Shown: positions 1 through 14,600 of the stretch, one piece after another
How the letters are laid out: each line of letters starts with the position of its first letter
Numbering within the stretch: position 1 is the first letter of the stretch
Program-made: the position numbers and the translations under genes
Notes under the pieces: model-generated
Databases searched by the model: none
What the model was told of the DNA's origin: nothing
The model's input: the letters and a program-made list of their open reading frames with translations, nothing else
NCBI GenBank assembly: GCA_003260075.1
Contig: QLIY01000140.1
Span: 159,492 to 223,491 of the forward strand
Direction: 5' to 3'
Origin: Phallusia mammillata
Taxonomy: Eukaryota; Chordata; Ascidiacea; Phlebobranchia; Ascidiidae
DNA: 64,000 nucleotides

Positions 1-109
1 AAAACAGTTCTCGGTAAATACAGCTGTGTATGAAAACTGGTTAACAACAGCAGCACATACCAAACGGATCCAAATAACCTGGTGAAGTCCCAGGTTTTGA
101 ACATGTTGT

Positions 110-331
110 TTTGCCTTTACTGAGCTGTAAATAGTTCGACGATGTGATAATCGCACACTGTTTTGAGGCTGTTTCGAAACAGAAATTCGGGTGCAAGACA
201 TCGCAAATTGGTGCACCCCCCCCCCTTTGCCTTTACTGAGCTGTAAATAGTTCGACGATGTGATAATCGCACATTGTTTTGAGGCTGTTTCGAAACAGAA
301 ATTCGGGTGCATGACATCGCAAATTGGTGCT
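110..331. repeat. Direct duplication across a C10 junction
   Basis: About 105 bp (110-214) is repeated almost exactly at 226-331, separated by ten C residues at 216-225. It is the first of a window-wide series of such junctions and is probably an assembly overlap rather than a genomic repeat. Confidence 0.85.
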
Positions 332-2395
332 CAAGTGTATACATACAAAGGGGTAAACATCTAATTGAAATGGAGCGAGTACAACAATAAACGTACTACA
401 ATGTAATTCAAAAGTGTTATTTTATCGAAAAAATGATTAGGAAAGAATTTATCAACCGTGTTTAGTTTTGTCGTGAACTGTTACAATATGCCATAGCGGC
501 CATGATGTGGTACCTGTTTGAAAACGTGTTGACCAGAAGCCCTACCGAACGATGTTATGTAACGCATTCACCTTTTTTCGAAAACGAACTTACAGCCCTA
601 ACCACAAAAGGTCATCTCTGACACGCCATCATGCCCGACGCGCGCGTTTAAAGTTGGCGTCACAACTGGTGACGAGCCTTTTTCGGTATAAAATCGTGTT
701 TTGATGCACAGGGAATATTGGAAAAATGAACTCAAAATAGGAAGTTAGTAGTAATACAGCGAAACTCACAACTATGGTGATTTTAGTTGGGTAGTTTTTG
801 CGGTATTTTAGCCAGAAAAGAGGAACCTATAAGATCTAACCTTCTGCAGGTTGAAATAGTGCAGTCAAAAGACCAGCGTAATATTCGATAAAAAGACATT
901 AAAGCGCACAACAAAGTTGAATTGTTTGCTAGTAGGCAGACATCAAAACAAAAGCTGTCGTGTTGTCCCAGTGGTAAGCTGTTTGTCTTTGCGCCATGAT
1001 GATGCAACGCAGCGTTAGCCATTCCCGAGCAATTGTCATAAACACCTGAAGCCATTTCGATCAGATTGTTCTTTGTTACGTGAAACGGAATTGGTTTTTG
1101 TGACGTAAATCCCAAAATCGATCGCTTAACTTAATCTCACGATCAACGCTAGGTCCAAGTGGTAAGAGCCTAGTTCAGGTTCTTCATGAGGAGTTAACTT
1201 ACTTTAAAGGGGTTTAATTGATATGGGTTGAATAAATGAAGCATATTAGTTTAGACATTTCTTAGGAAAACTAAACATCGCTTAGGTACACAAGACACGG
1301 ACTTAAATAGTAGCTTTAGTATAAAACAAATTTCCAGCGAAGTTGAATAAAACGTATTCATTGCTTGTTTGAGTCAGTACAGGTAGGCACGTCAGTAACG
1401 TACTGATGGCAAGGTCAATAACTGGGAATTTATCTGGACTTTGCTTATGCAACGTTTATAGGGATTAGTGTCTTGAAAATGTAAATTTACCTTCGAAAGC
1501 ACACAATGAGACAATATTGATATCCTTTGGTTTAACTGCGAAGCCATTTTAGTTACAGTCTGCCTGAGGCTTCGTGCTTCTTAAAAGGCATTCTTGGTCC
1601 AAAGTAGGTGTACTGAAGCATGAACCCAGCTGGGAGACGCGTGATTTCTTTGTTGTGCTCGGAATTATTGGAGCGTAGCGGACGGTATATAACCTCAACG
1701 CCCCTTTCGTCTGGAAAGCATTCGTTCGGCCAAGGGCACTAATGTTAGGGTCACGTTGTTGCATCATCTTGCATTGGCAACGCGTTTATTTAGCTTCGTG
1801 AGAAGACGATCCAGTGCGTATAGATGATCCTAATTACGCTATCGTGAACAGCGGGGTCACGAAAATTGGTCGCCTGCCATCAGAGCAACAGAGGCGCAAT
1901 CAAAACACATCGTTTTGTGTTTACAGCAGTTTTAGGTCATCGTAAACGTTGGGTTGTGTCGATTAGACGAGTGCTCGACAACCAGATGACGGTCTGGCAA
2001 TTACGAGGACTTATCTACGAGAGAGTAATCAATTTTGCGCTGCAGATAGAACACGGCTTCCTGTTGTGTGTTTTTCCCCTGCTGTTAATGGTACATACAA
2101 CTATTGTTTGCTTTGTTGACATTCGATTCGCAGAGCGGAGGCAGTGATGTGATTAGTGTAGCTTCACAAAAGGAGCAATGGGTTTAAAGCAGCCAGTTGC
2201 TATTGCAATTTGTGGACTATATTAGCGTTAGTCAATGCCAGTAGCCCAGCAGGTTGTTATTCTCTGTTTTTTGTTAGCGTTATAAATAATGCTATAGATA
2301 TTGACATGTTTCTATGCCTATTTAATAATGTGTATGCTTGGGTCAAGTGCTAATAATGTACCTGCGGTTTATTATTTTACTCATACTTCTCAAAA

Positions 2396-2461
2396 ATGCT
2401 GATTTAAAATGTATACATTTTAAATGCTGATTTAAAATGTATACATTTAAAATGTATACAG
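2396..2461. repeat. Short AT-rich tandem/palindromic repeat
   Basis: The unit aatgctgatttaaaatgtat is repeated twice and followed by a third partial atttaaaatgtatac copy. The core aaatgtatacattt is self-complementary. It lies about 140 bp upstream of the ULK start codon. Function unknown. Confidence 0.7.
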
Positions 2462-2600
2462 TTTCTATAGAAACATGTTTATGTGATGAATCAGACATGA
2501 AATTTTTGTTACAGAGAAAATGCGATCATAGAAAAATAAATGTTGTGTTGAATAAAAAATCATTACTTGGGTACTTTTGAGCAGAAAACTCTGCATACAA

Positions 2601-5600
2601 ATGACAATGGAGTCAATTGGTGAATACGAGTTCAGCAAATCGGACTTGATTGGCCATGGTGCCTTTGCCCTTGTCTACAAAGGACATCACAAAAGGGTAT
2701 GTTTTGTATTAAAAGTTATGAAATACAACTATTAACTATTAATTTTTTTCACAATAAACATAAAGCCTAAAAACGTTAAGAAATATTTTAAACTAATAAA
2801 TTTGATTGAAACTCTTATGTGTTTTCTTGCTACATTGTTTAAAACTATTGCTCAAACTATTACTCTGTTTTTAAATATCTGCATGTTGGGTTGATTGAGC
2901 TTCTATATTGGTCAATGCTTATGGCCATTGTCATTATTGTAATTAATGCAAGCCTAATTTGTTTTATGATAGCTCTTAAATTAGACATCCACCAATTAAT
3001 TATTGTACAGATTTTTATAGGCCTTCTGTGACAGCTTTTCATTGTGTCAGTTAAACTGTGTTGATGAATATTAATAACATTACCATTGTGATGGTAATTA
3101 TTTTAATCACAATATATTTGACAACAGAAAAAGGACAAAATCGTTGCAATAAAATGCATTAGCAAGAAGAAAGTTGGCCGTGCTCAAACTGTTCTAGACA
3201 AAGAAATTCAAATTCTAAAGGTACTATAGTGCATGGGTTATAAATAATTCATGATTATATTACGTTGGTTGTCTGTTTAAAGCAGTACTTATTTTCCAAA
3301 TTTTTGTGGTGTAGGTGTATATTCTTCATAACTATTAGATTTCAAAACAGAGTTTAAAGTCAGGCTTCTTCTTTACTTGGAATTTCTTATCAAATCCAAA
3401 TACACTTCTTCATTAAAAATAGTCAATAGAAGTAGTGACTGATCGGTTGAGTAATAATGACTGGCACATTGTTTCCTTGTAGAGCAGTAGCCGTTACCAT
3501 CTATGTGTAATATCATGCAGTCTATACATGTATAGTGGTTTACTATATATTATTGTTTACTTACAGGGTCTTCAACATGAGAACATTGTCCAGCTGTTTG
3601 AGTGCAAAGTAAGCAACTCCTTACATAACAAAACACAACATTTTATACTTAACTTACCTTAGATTACATGCACAACTATTTCAAACTATTGTTTCAAATC
3701 ATAAAGTAATAAAATGTTTTGCTATCCATGAGCTAAGTTATGAATAAGCAATAAAAAGCAACAAGACTTTTTTAAACAGTAAAATGTATGTTAAATAATA
3801 CTTTTTTGTGTGCCCCCCCCCCATTTCAAACTATTGTTTCAAATCATAAAGTAATAAAATGTTTTGCTATTCATGAGCTAAGTTATGAATAAGCAATAAA
3901 AAGCAACAAGACTTTTTAAAAACTGTAAAATGTGTGTTAAATAATACTTTTTTGTGTATGCAGGAATCCTCTCAAAATGTATATCTGGTCATGGAGGTAT
4001 GTGGCAGATGTAAAACAAAATTTTCATAAAATAGACAAACATATTTTTTTTACTGTTAACTTCCCTTAAGAAGTGGTACATAAAGTCAAGCAGCGGTGCT
4101 TTGGTGTGTGTTATGTAAACATTAACAGAAACATAAGCAACTAATGTTTGATTTGTGCACAGTACATGATTCATCATTGTTATTTTACTTAAACCTTGCA
4201 ATGCAACACAACCTAAATTAACATTTACACAACAGAAAAAAAACATTTGTTGTGGATCTTGTTTAATAATGATACCAGTTTAAAAAATAATGAAGACCTG
4301 GCTTTGACAGACAATTTCTTGGCATTTAATAGCCTTTATTGTTTATTATATGGATTAGACTAATCCGTGTACTGTCTCATACAAAATAATTTGTAATCTG
4401 CCATAAAAACAATTTTACACTTTTTGCCAATGTGTGTATTGGGTGTACTTCAATGTCTGTCATTTAAATGTCTTTGACAAGTGTATTGTTGTGTGTTATA
4501 GTATTGCAATGGAGGGGATTTGGCAGACTATTTACAAGGTATGGGTGTTTGTTTTTTTGGATTTAAACAGACCTTCTTTGTGTTGCAAACATCTGTCTGA
4601 ATCAGAAGGCAAACATAAGCACAAATTGTGGCAATCAATAATTCAATGACGTCCTTTTTTTCTTCACAGCCAAAGGTACCCTCAGTGAAGATGTGATTAG
4701 AATATTTTTGCGGCCCCCCCCCCCAGAAGGCAAACATAAGCACAAATTGTGGCAATCAATAATTCAATGACAACCTTTTTTCTTTTCAGCCAAAGGTACC
4801 CTCAGTGAAGATGTGATTAGGATATTTTTGCGACAAATTATGTCAGCAATGGCTGCTCTCCACTCCAAAGGAATCTTACACAGAGATCTTAAACCTCAAA
4901 ATCTTCTGCTTTCATACAAATCACAAAAACCACAGCCCCATGAAATTACTGTCAAAATTGGTAAGAATCAGCATATTGTTTGTGGTGTGTGATTTCTATA
5001 AAGAACAAGTATACAAATCACAAACACATATAGACAGGAGCATTTATTGTGATTGATGCAAAAAATTGGCATTGTAGCTTGTTTAAGTTATGCTGATTTG
5101 CTGCATCAACATTGTTCCCATACATTTTACTAAAAGAGCAACAGTTGTTGCAAATTTGCTTTGTCAGAGGAACCTGTTCAAATCAATTATGTGCCGAAAA
5201 ATTGACAAAACTGCATTAACTTTTAACTTTTTATATATCTTGGATGACAATTTCAACATACTCAAATCGGTTTGTGTATTTCTTAATACAAACCACAGTC
5301 AAATATTGAGACCTTTTGAATTGCAGCTGATTTTGGATTTGCAAGATACCTCCAAAGCAACATGATGGCAGCCACACTTTGTGGCTCTCCTATGTACATG
5401 GTAAGTAATGTGACCTCCACGTAAAGGTCACTGTTTACTGTGGAGGGTTGATTCAGATTGACAGAACAGATAGACCTTTGCTTGTGCCCAAAGGGACACT
5501 CCATTTAGTGGAACTCTTAACTTTAGCCTGACAACAATACTTTTCACACTTGAAAACTTTTTACCTACTATTGCTTTTGTTTCTTAAATGGGCATTTCGT

Positions 5601-8600
5601 TTTTGGAAATATACTAGTAAACATTTAGATTCCTTTTTTCACGAAACAAACTAAATATGTTTGCAGCATTTTTTGTTTTTAAATCATGGTGCTATTTTAG
5701 ACCAATTGCAGCAATTTTCTTGCAAAGCAACAGAATTTTCCTTGCTGCAGGCAATGTTATGCAATTGAATGCTGCAATGCTGTTGAGAATTATATTATTT
5801 GTTTATTTGCCTGCTAAAGCCTACATGCTTAAATTAGGCTTATCTTTATGACCATGCTGTATCTACTCTCTATTAAAGCACAATATAATTATAACACTCA
5901 GCCATAAAGGCATTACCATACAATTTAAAAAAATGTGTTTTCTTGATTCACTGAAATATGTTTGTTTAAAGGCACCTGAAGTCATAACATCTCAACATTA
6001 TGATGCCAAAGCTGACTTGTGGAGTATAGGAACTATAGTTTACCAGTGCTTGGTAGGCAAAGCACCTTTTCAGGTATGTACCAACTTTTACTGAAACAAA
6101 ATTATTAATACTTGACCAGCAATGTGAAATGCTTTTGCAGTAAAAACATTTTTTACATTTTCTTAAAAAAAAAAATTCTAAGCATCCATCTTAGTTTATC
6201 ACCAAATGTCTGTAAAAAAATTAAACCTCTTTTTAATTTGTTACCTAGGCTAGCACACCGCAAGAGCTACGCAACATCTACGAAAGAAGTAGGCAGATAG
6301 TGCCAAGGTGTGTATTTCCAACAAATTACGTTTTACACCTTCCAATGTCCTGTGCCTGTTTCCTTACTAAATTAAAGTTACTAACACTTAAAAACCCCCC
6401 CCCCCAACATCTACGAAAGAAGTAGGCAGATAGTGCCAAGGTGTGTATTTCCGACAAATTACGTTTTACACCTTCCAATGTCCTGTGCCTGATACCTTAC
6501 TAAATTCAAAGTTAGTATTGCTTAAAAAATGTATGCTGCCTCTTGAGTATCGGATCTCTAAATGACTGACACGCTTGTGCAATATGCTGTGATATGACTA
6601 AACAATGGGAAGAGGTGGCAGGGACGTATACGTCAGTCTGCATGTGACCGACGATTACCTGTGATGATGAAACACTTATGGTGCAGTTGGTGTGACCATT
6701 TGTTAAATCAAATCAGTTGGGAGTTGCTTATAGTCAGAGAACAGTAACAAGCATTAATTTGAAAAGTTTGATCAGGGTTTAGTCTACCTGTTTAGTTTTA
6801 TTATTGTTTTTTTTTTACCAGTTTTATTATAGACGCAATCTATGCAGTGTTAGTGTAATTAAACACCACATAGCAGAGCATTATATCACTATGATGTGAG
6901 GTGTTACCAGGGCTGCCAATGAGAATTTCAACAAAACCCAAGACTCACAGCAAAATAACCCAAGAATTTAAATGAAAACCCAAGAATGCAAAATGTGGTT
7001 AGAAATGCAATTAATTAGGAAATTTACTCGTTTCATTGACAAATATTTGACAATTTACTGTCCGGAAATGCAACTTTACAAACTGGTAGGAAATGGTCAA
7101 TGCAAGCAAAGGGAATATTATGTTCAATAAAATATGCAGCAATCGCCAGTTCACTCTTGGCTGTTTGATGATCATCATCTGTTTTCTTTTTCATAAAATT
7201 AGTAATGTCTACAGCAGTGGTCTTCAACCTTTTTTTAAAGCGACCCCAATTTAAAAGAAAATTCAATCAGCATTTACATGCGACCCCATATTTTTCCGAT
7301 GGGGACAAAAATGTTTCGAGTAATGCCGAAACTGAAACTATTTTCATGTAAATATGTCCCCATAATTTTCAAGTGAACTTTAAACATTAGCATTCAGCGT
7401 GCATTATTGCTCTAAATGTTAGATCCCAAAAGTTTTATTTAATTTGGCCAAGCTAGTTCGCATTAATGCCAACCAGTTTGCAGAAATCAGTAAATTTATG
7501 GACTTTTCCCTGTACCCGCTGTATTATTTTGGACACAATATGTCATTCATGGGGCTCTATTGCGTTACAATGGGTTAGAAAACTTGTGTTTGTATAGATT
7601 ATTGCATCACAATGATTAGATTGTAACACGAAGTACCAAGCTATACTGCGAAACATGAGCAAAGGCCGGGAACTAGAACAAAAACGTACCGTTTTTTGGT
7701 AATAAATTTAAACGCCAATAAATTGAATTTATAGCGACCCAAAAAAAAGTTTAGGCGACCCCACTTGGGGTCGCGACCCACAGGTTGCAGACCACTGGTC
7801 TACAGTATATTTAAAAGCTTTAAAACTTCTTTGATGGTTCGCAGTTTTTATGTTTAACGAACATTGATCTATTTGCATTTTTAAGTGTAACGATTGCTTT
7901 CACTGTATACTTATCTAGAAAGAATTAAGGTCTAGAATAGAGAGAAAATAAAAGAGATGATAAAAGGGCCCAAACAGTGCAGCTACCCGAAAAACTTTTC
8001 TCGTTAAAATAGTTCTTACATATATCTATTTCATCAATAAGACTCAAAACCCAAGAATTGCTATAATTTTCAAAATAAAACCCAAGAACCCAAGACGTCA
8101 AGTAAAAACCCAAGATCTTGGGGCAAAACCCAAGCTTTGGCAGCCCTGGGTGTTACCCACAATTTTTGCTGGGGATTGTTATGGGGAATACCCTGGTTTA
8201 TGCTTATGGGGTAAATTTATTTGTATTATATCACCTTGCATCATCTGTTTACTTTCAGTCTAAGTGGCAATCATTTTGTGTCTTTGTACTTGTTATGCTA
8301 TTGTTGTGCAGATCCTGGACAGATTTAGGTAGAATGTCATTGAAAAAATGTGTAGTTTAAAAACACAGTAGTAAGTTGCAAGTGTGACAAAACATACTTT
8401 GATAATGATTTACTAAATGTTCTCAATTTTTTTGTCTAGAATTCCACCAGGGACTTCAGCTGAACTTAAAGATCTTCTGCTAAAACTGTTGCAAAAGAAT
8501 ATCCAAGATAGGATTAGTTTTCGTGACTTTTTCAACCATTCGTTTGTCGCCGGCATGTCGAAACAAGGAAAACAATGTAAGTTACTTATTTGATACCTAA

Positions 8601-11600
8601 AAAAACACACTTAGGCTTTTACAATTGTTTGCACAATATTGACTACTTTGCATCAAATTTTTTTACTCCTTACATTGTTGTGATGTAAAATACTGCGTGA
8701 AAAGTAAAACCAACCAAATTTATTTTTTATCTGTGCACTATACTAAAACTCATAGTGTTTTTAGGATTTTTTTACAAATGTTTTAATGTTGAATAGAGTC
8801 TTATACATTTTATACACTGATTGAAATTTTAGCTTCACCAGTTCCTGTTCCCATCCGAATGCCGCAATCGGAATCAAGTCCCCTATCCAGTAACAATTCT
8901 GATCCACGGACTGTTATTCCTGTATCTCCAAAGGTCCGTACAACATCCATTTACAATATTTACTATCCACAAACAGGTATTTTACCTTTGTATGTCTTTA
9001 CAGATGGGACAAAACAATTCACCAGCCGATGGTTCAGTTCTAACTATGTCTCTTAATAGCAATTCAAGTAAAGATTCAGAGGATTTTGTGATTGTATCTC
9101 ACCCACTTGATGGTTCATGTAAGTATTTTGTTTGTAGTTACTTGACATACTACATCTTTGTGTGTATGTGTTCTGCTTAAGTTTTTCTTGACCTTTTGTT
9201 GAGAATACTTATGGTGGTTTATATGAGCATTAAGTGGTGGGCAATGACGTTTTTTTGTCAAAAGATTGAAAGAGAAATAATTTAGCCCAATTAGACACAA
9301 AAAGCAATATTCTTGCTTATCATATGTTTACAATTTCAGTCTATTCTGGTCAGTTATGTGCCTGTTTCATTTGGGATTTAAATTAGTTTAAATACGTTTG
9401 TGCTTGGAAATAATTCTGAAAACAAATATCTTTAAAGATCCTTTGCAAAAAAATATTATCACCAGGAAAAAAATAATACATGTTTGATCTGCAATTTGTG
9501 TGCATTACAGTTTTAAAAAAAGCCTTGGTTAAAAAGCAAAAAAATGTTTAAAAACTTTTGATTCAAATCATTGGCATACCTGGCATAGTGCAGATTAATG
9601 GCACAAACTACTTGACCTAATTTTACCATTTACCCACACACACGATAATTAATATCCGCCCAAAGTAGTATTTAGGCATTTATCCATGATGCAGACACAT
9701 AGTTCTGCAAATACTTGGGGCCCATTAAGTTGCGTGCCGATACATCGAAACAGATGCTCATCATACCTTTAAACCTCAGTAGGCCCTTTGTTTGTTGTTA
9801 TTCTAGGAAACTCTCCAGTCTGAAGTGGCCCTTGTCCTCTTGTTTGCCCCCCTAACCATTGTTACAAAACACACTTGACTTCTGTGTTGTTGATTTATTC
9901 ACATTCTTTAACTTGATTTGTGCTTTGTTGTGAATACAATGTATAGGTTTTAGGAAATTTTTAATAGACAGTTTTGAAAGAGTGAAAAAAGCTATAATTT
10001 GAAGTGTGCTATAGATAAATGCAGTGTGATTTATTTTAGCGGACACCTTTGAGCCAAACAACAACCACAGCCATGGAAGACATCACAAGAAATGGGCAAA
10101 AACTGCAAGCGGAGGCAGTAACTCTGGTCGTAACAGTCCTCTCACTTTTGTCGCAACATCCCCTGTTCTGTCGTATGGCAGTCGACGTCGGTCACTTGCC
10201 ACCCCTCCCCCTTCCACACCCCCCAGTTCGAGGAGAAACAGCCAAGCAACTATTTTAAGTGGAAGAAAAGGGTCTTCAAATGCAGTTCGTTATTCCTCAT
10301 CCCCAGTTGAGGGCTCACGACGCTCCAGTCGTGCAGATTTGCCCTCACAACCCTCACCAACCCCAATTCCTGTTCCAACTCAGGTTGGTCAATTGAAGTT
10401 AAACGTTTTTACATTGTTTTTAACTCATTTTCATCAAAGTTTTTGTACCTAATGAAGAAAAACGGCTGGATACTGAACATTTTTACAAATTCTTTAACTT
10501 ATGTTTTCTGAAAGTCCTAATCACAAAATAAAATACGAGTAGGCACAGGCTGTGAACACCAATTGGTTTTAGGTTGAGAACTTTGAAAAAATGGAACGCC
10601 GTCACTCACAGTCCAGTTTTGGAACACCTTCCCCTGGGACCATTGAAGGGAATCCCAGGTGTACCCAAGAACCTTCCCTCTCTCCACACACCCCTGATAC
10701 TCCTTCGCCAAAGGATTGGTCACCCAAAGAGTTGCGAAGAAGAAGGTTATCAGGAATCAGCAAACCTGCCGAGTTTTCAACCATCTTGGAAAATCCTTTG
10801 GATGGTAAGTTGCAGAAATGCATCAAAGTCACAAGCTTCTTGATTTCAACTTTTGGAAACTTTTTGGTTTTGTAAATGTCTGTGATACTGTCTGAGGTTT
10901 TCTAGGAAAAGTTTAAACTGTATTAAAACTTGCCTTGGACTTCTATATCAAGGTCAAAGCAAGAGGTTAAACATGAGGATTGGGAGTATTTTTTCCCGTT
11001 TTTTACGATTGTAAATATATGACAATATATTGATACAAAACCTTTTTTAGGCTTGGGTTGATGCTTTCTATTAATTTGTCCTTAAAAAATCTGAAAATAA
11101 TTGCACATTTTTCATATCAGAACCAATCGAATAAACAGTAGTATAGGTCAGATGTTGTTTATAGTAACTAGTAAATAGTATAGAACATTTAAAATAGAAA
11201 TAAAAATATATACCCAGTCACCTTCCTGGTCTTTCTTTGTTTGAGTCTTTGCTGATCAATATGGTGTTGTTATGATACACAATACTGAATAATGGCTTGA
11301 CTTGACTCTTGTTTCCAATACTAATGAAATTTGTTGCTATTTTATTGCAGAAAACAGCAATCCCTCTTCCAGAGGAGCAAGCTGCACGTCTGATTGTTGC
11401 ACATCAACGCCAACTGGTCACGGTTCAATGAGCAAAGCACAAACTGTTCCAGATCTTGTGCAATATGGAAAACTGCATCATGTCAATGCAATGATGAGGT
11501 AAAATATGGACAAAAATTCTTTGGACTACAATTTGATTTTACATACTTTGTAAATACACTTAAACTGTTGAGCTACGATTTCTTAATGTTTTGATTGATT

Positions 11601-14600
11601 GTTTTTTGTCCAGGTGCCATAGTTCTAGCCGATTATCAGAGCAAGTTATGAGAATGTTATTCAACTCCAAACAAAATGCTGTGATAACTGGTGCCCCAAA
11701 CGCACTATCAGCTGGGTATGTTGAATATTACATGCGTCTTAGATGGCTTTTGTTCATACTAAACTAAACACAAATGTTTTCATGTATAGAAGAATCCGGG
11801 TAATTGCATAATTTACCAAGCTTTTTGTGCACCAAACCCAGTGGTGGGATTCAGCCTGTTCGCACCGGTTCTGTAGAACCGTCTCACAAACTTTTATGAG
11901 ATCAGCGAACCGGTTAGCATTACTGACTACTGTCAATGGCCTTTTTGTAAAAAACTGACTGAAAAATATGAGTTTTGTGATAGAATCGGCTGACAATAAA
12001 ATTGAATCCCACCACTGACTATGCCCTATTATGTGGTTCATTAGTTGATTTTTTAACACATTGTTTGGTTGGGATCTATGATCCATATGTCATTAATGGA
12101 TTTATCTGTACACAAACCCATTGAAATGTATTTAAATAGTAAAACAATGCAAAAATTATGCCAAAAAACAGCAAACTGCAAAATTAAACAAAACATATGC
12201 ACATGCAGTAAATCAAAAATAAATATTGCAATATTATGTTGACTTTAGGTTGGCACTTGGCTTGTCTCCAAATGAGATTGAGAGAATAAAAGCCCACTCT
12301 TCTTCGGACATAATGTCAAGCATTACTCCACCCAACTCCCCTCCCAGCCAACTTTCATTGATGAAGTACAACGGCTCAAAAAACCTTCTCCAGCCCCGCT
12401 TGAGCTTAACAGAAAAAGCCAAGCAGTTCATTGCAAATTCCCCACCAGGTAAACTCCCTAAAAATGCATTCATAGTGTGAGTTTGATTCAAAAATTGCAA
12501 TTCAATAAAAAAGAAACTTACCTCTTTGTAGAAAATTCTCATCCTGGATTTTTTGTTGGAACTCCACCAAGACGTCAGGATGAATCAGATTTGTCTACTT
12601 CTGATGATAACTATAAATATCAGTCAACTTTGTCAGTTACTCAGGTGTGTAGTTACATGAGTAAAACTGGTTTTAGCCAGGGTAATCATTAGACTTTTTT
12701 AAATTCCTTTTTTTTTAGACTGAATAACGTTTCTATGTATGTCATGACAACTTAAATAACTTTGGACCATGGCTTGGAAATGCATTTCATGAATCTTCTG
12801 TAAAAATTTTGCCTATTATGTTCAGACATTTTTTTTCAGACTTCACAAATGCTAAACCGTTTTCAAGCACTATTGTTCAAACTGGGCAGCAACATCTAAT
12901 AACTGTTAAATTCCAAGATGTGCCTTTATTCAGCCGCTAAAGAAAAAAAAGCTTATGGAACATTTAAAATGTTTTTCAGAAATCACAAATGAGGGGGGGG
13001 GGCTCCTATGTATGTCATGACAACTTAAATAGTTTTTTTTTTAAAAACTGTAGGATTCTTATTTTGGTTTAGAGTTATAATAACTTTGGAGCATGGCTTG
13101 GAAATGCATTTCATGAATCTTGTGTAAAAATGTTACTATCATATTCAGACATTGTTTCAGACTTCGCTTTTTTACTGAGAATCACAAATGCTAAACCATT
13201 TTTAAACACTATTGTTCAAACTGCGTAGCAATATCTAATAACTGTTAAATCCTGAGGTGTGCCTTTATTCAGCTGCTAAAGGAAAAAAGCTTATGGAACA
13301 TTTAAAATGTTTTTCAGAAATCACAAATGACGAGCAGTCTAGTCGTTCCCCCTTCTACAATCACAGAAGACACACTTCGATTTTATTGTCAACTTTCTTC
13401 TGCCATAACTGATGTTGCTGAACACCATGCTCTTCCTCTCGATACACAACTCATAGCAGGAGGTTTCCTAAGTCATTCTACCGTGAAACGACAACACGAA
13501 ACATTTTCTGGCGATCCTTTGCACAATGTTACACAAGAACAAAGGTATAAATTGAGATTGTTATGCTCTTCTTGCTTGAATGTATAGTTCAGAATTTGGT
13601 TAAAGGGTAACAACACAATGGCAAAATGATGTTCTTTTTTTGGTGGGCATTTTTTTAATTTTGGAAAGTACAGCATCCAATATGGCATTTCCCATTAAAA
13701 AAGCACATGTGATAGCGAAACATGGCTATGTTATGTCGATTAGGTATATTTCATTTTATGGCTATTGGTTTAACGAGGGCCCTGTTTTCTTTTTGACATG
13801 ATCTTAAAAGTGTTTACCCCTGATATTCCATTTGGCTTATGCATGCCGTGCAAACTTATTTTTCTCAATCTGTAAGTCCTGATATGTTNTATGGCATTTC
13901 CCATTAAAAAAGCACATGTGATAGCGAAACATGGCTATGTTATGTCGATTAGGTATATTTCATTTTATGGCTATTGGTTTAACGAGGGCCCTGTTTTCTT
14001 TTTGACATGATCTTAAAAGTGTTTACACCTGATATTCCATTTGGCTTATGCATGCCGTGCAAACTTCTTTTTCTCAATCTGTAAGTCCTGATATGTTTTC
14101 CACATTTGTGAAAACTTTTGTTGTTTGCAGGCAAGTAGAGCAGGTTTTGCTTCACCTCCGTTCAGTTCAAGTGCTTGCCACTGCGCTCCACACAATACGC
14201 AACAAAGTAAAGGCTGGTGATTTGAAACTAACCAACAACATGAAGCAGTGTGAGTATGCAATGTTGACAATTTTCTATAAATATGTGCTGTGAAGCTTAA
14301 TGCTGGGTTATTTGTCCGGCTAATTTAGTGGTTTTCAAACAGTTTTGCATTTTCTTTAGCGGTTGTGGAGATTAACAAACAGTATAAAAGCTGTTGCCGA
14401 AAGTGCCAGGAAGCCAAGAAACAGTGCGACATGAATTCCTTGAAACATAAAAGCTTCAAATCAGCTGACCGGCTTCTTTACCACTACGCTGTCAATGATG
14501 TAAGTTGTCAACTTTCTAAAACAGATTCAAAGTGTGTACGCCTGAAAAATGAGAAGTTTTTCTTTAAGTATGTACATCATGTACTTCCTTATTTGTACTC

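Larger units (their letters stand above)
1..2600. other. Upstream spacer of the ULK gene, no gene recognised
   Basis: Open frames here are short and resemble no family I know. The stretch holds an assembly-type duplication (about 110-215 copied at 226-331 across a C10 run) and an AT-rich repeat near 2396-2461. It presumably contains the promoter and 5' UTR of the kinase gene. Two acceptor-like sites, ending near 2513 (ttttgttacag) and near 2584 (gagcag), precede the start codon. They could serve a 5' UTR intron or trans-splicing. Confidence 0.5.

Noticed and set aside
783-1115. 110-residue minus-strand frame upstream of ULK
   Set aside because: No domain-like pattern, no splice context, no similarity I recognise.
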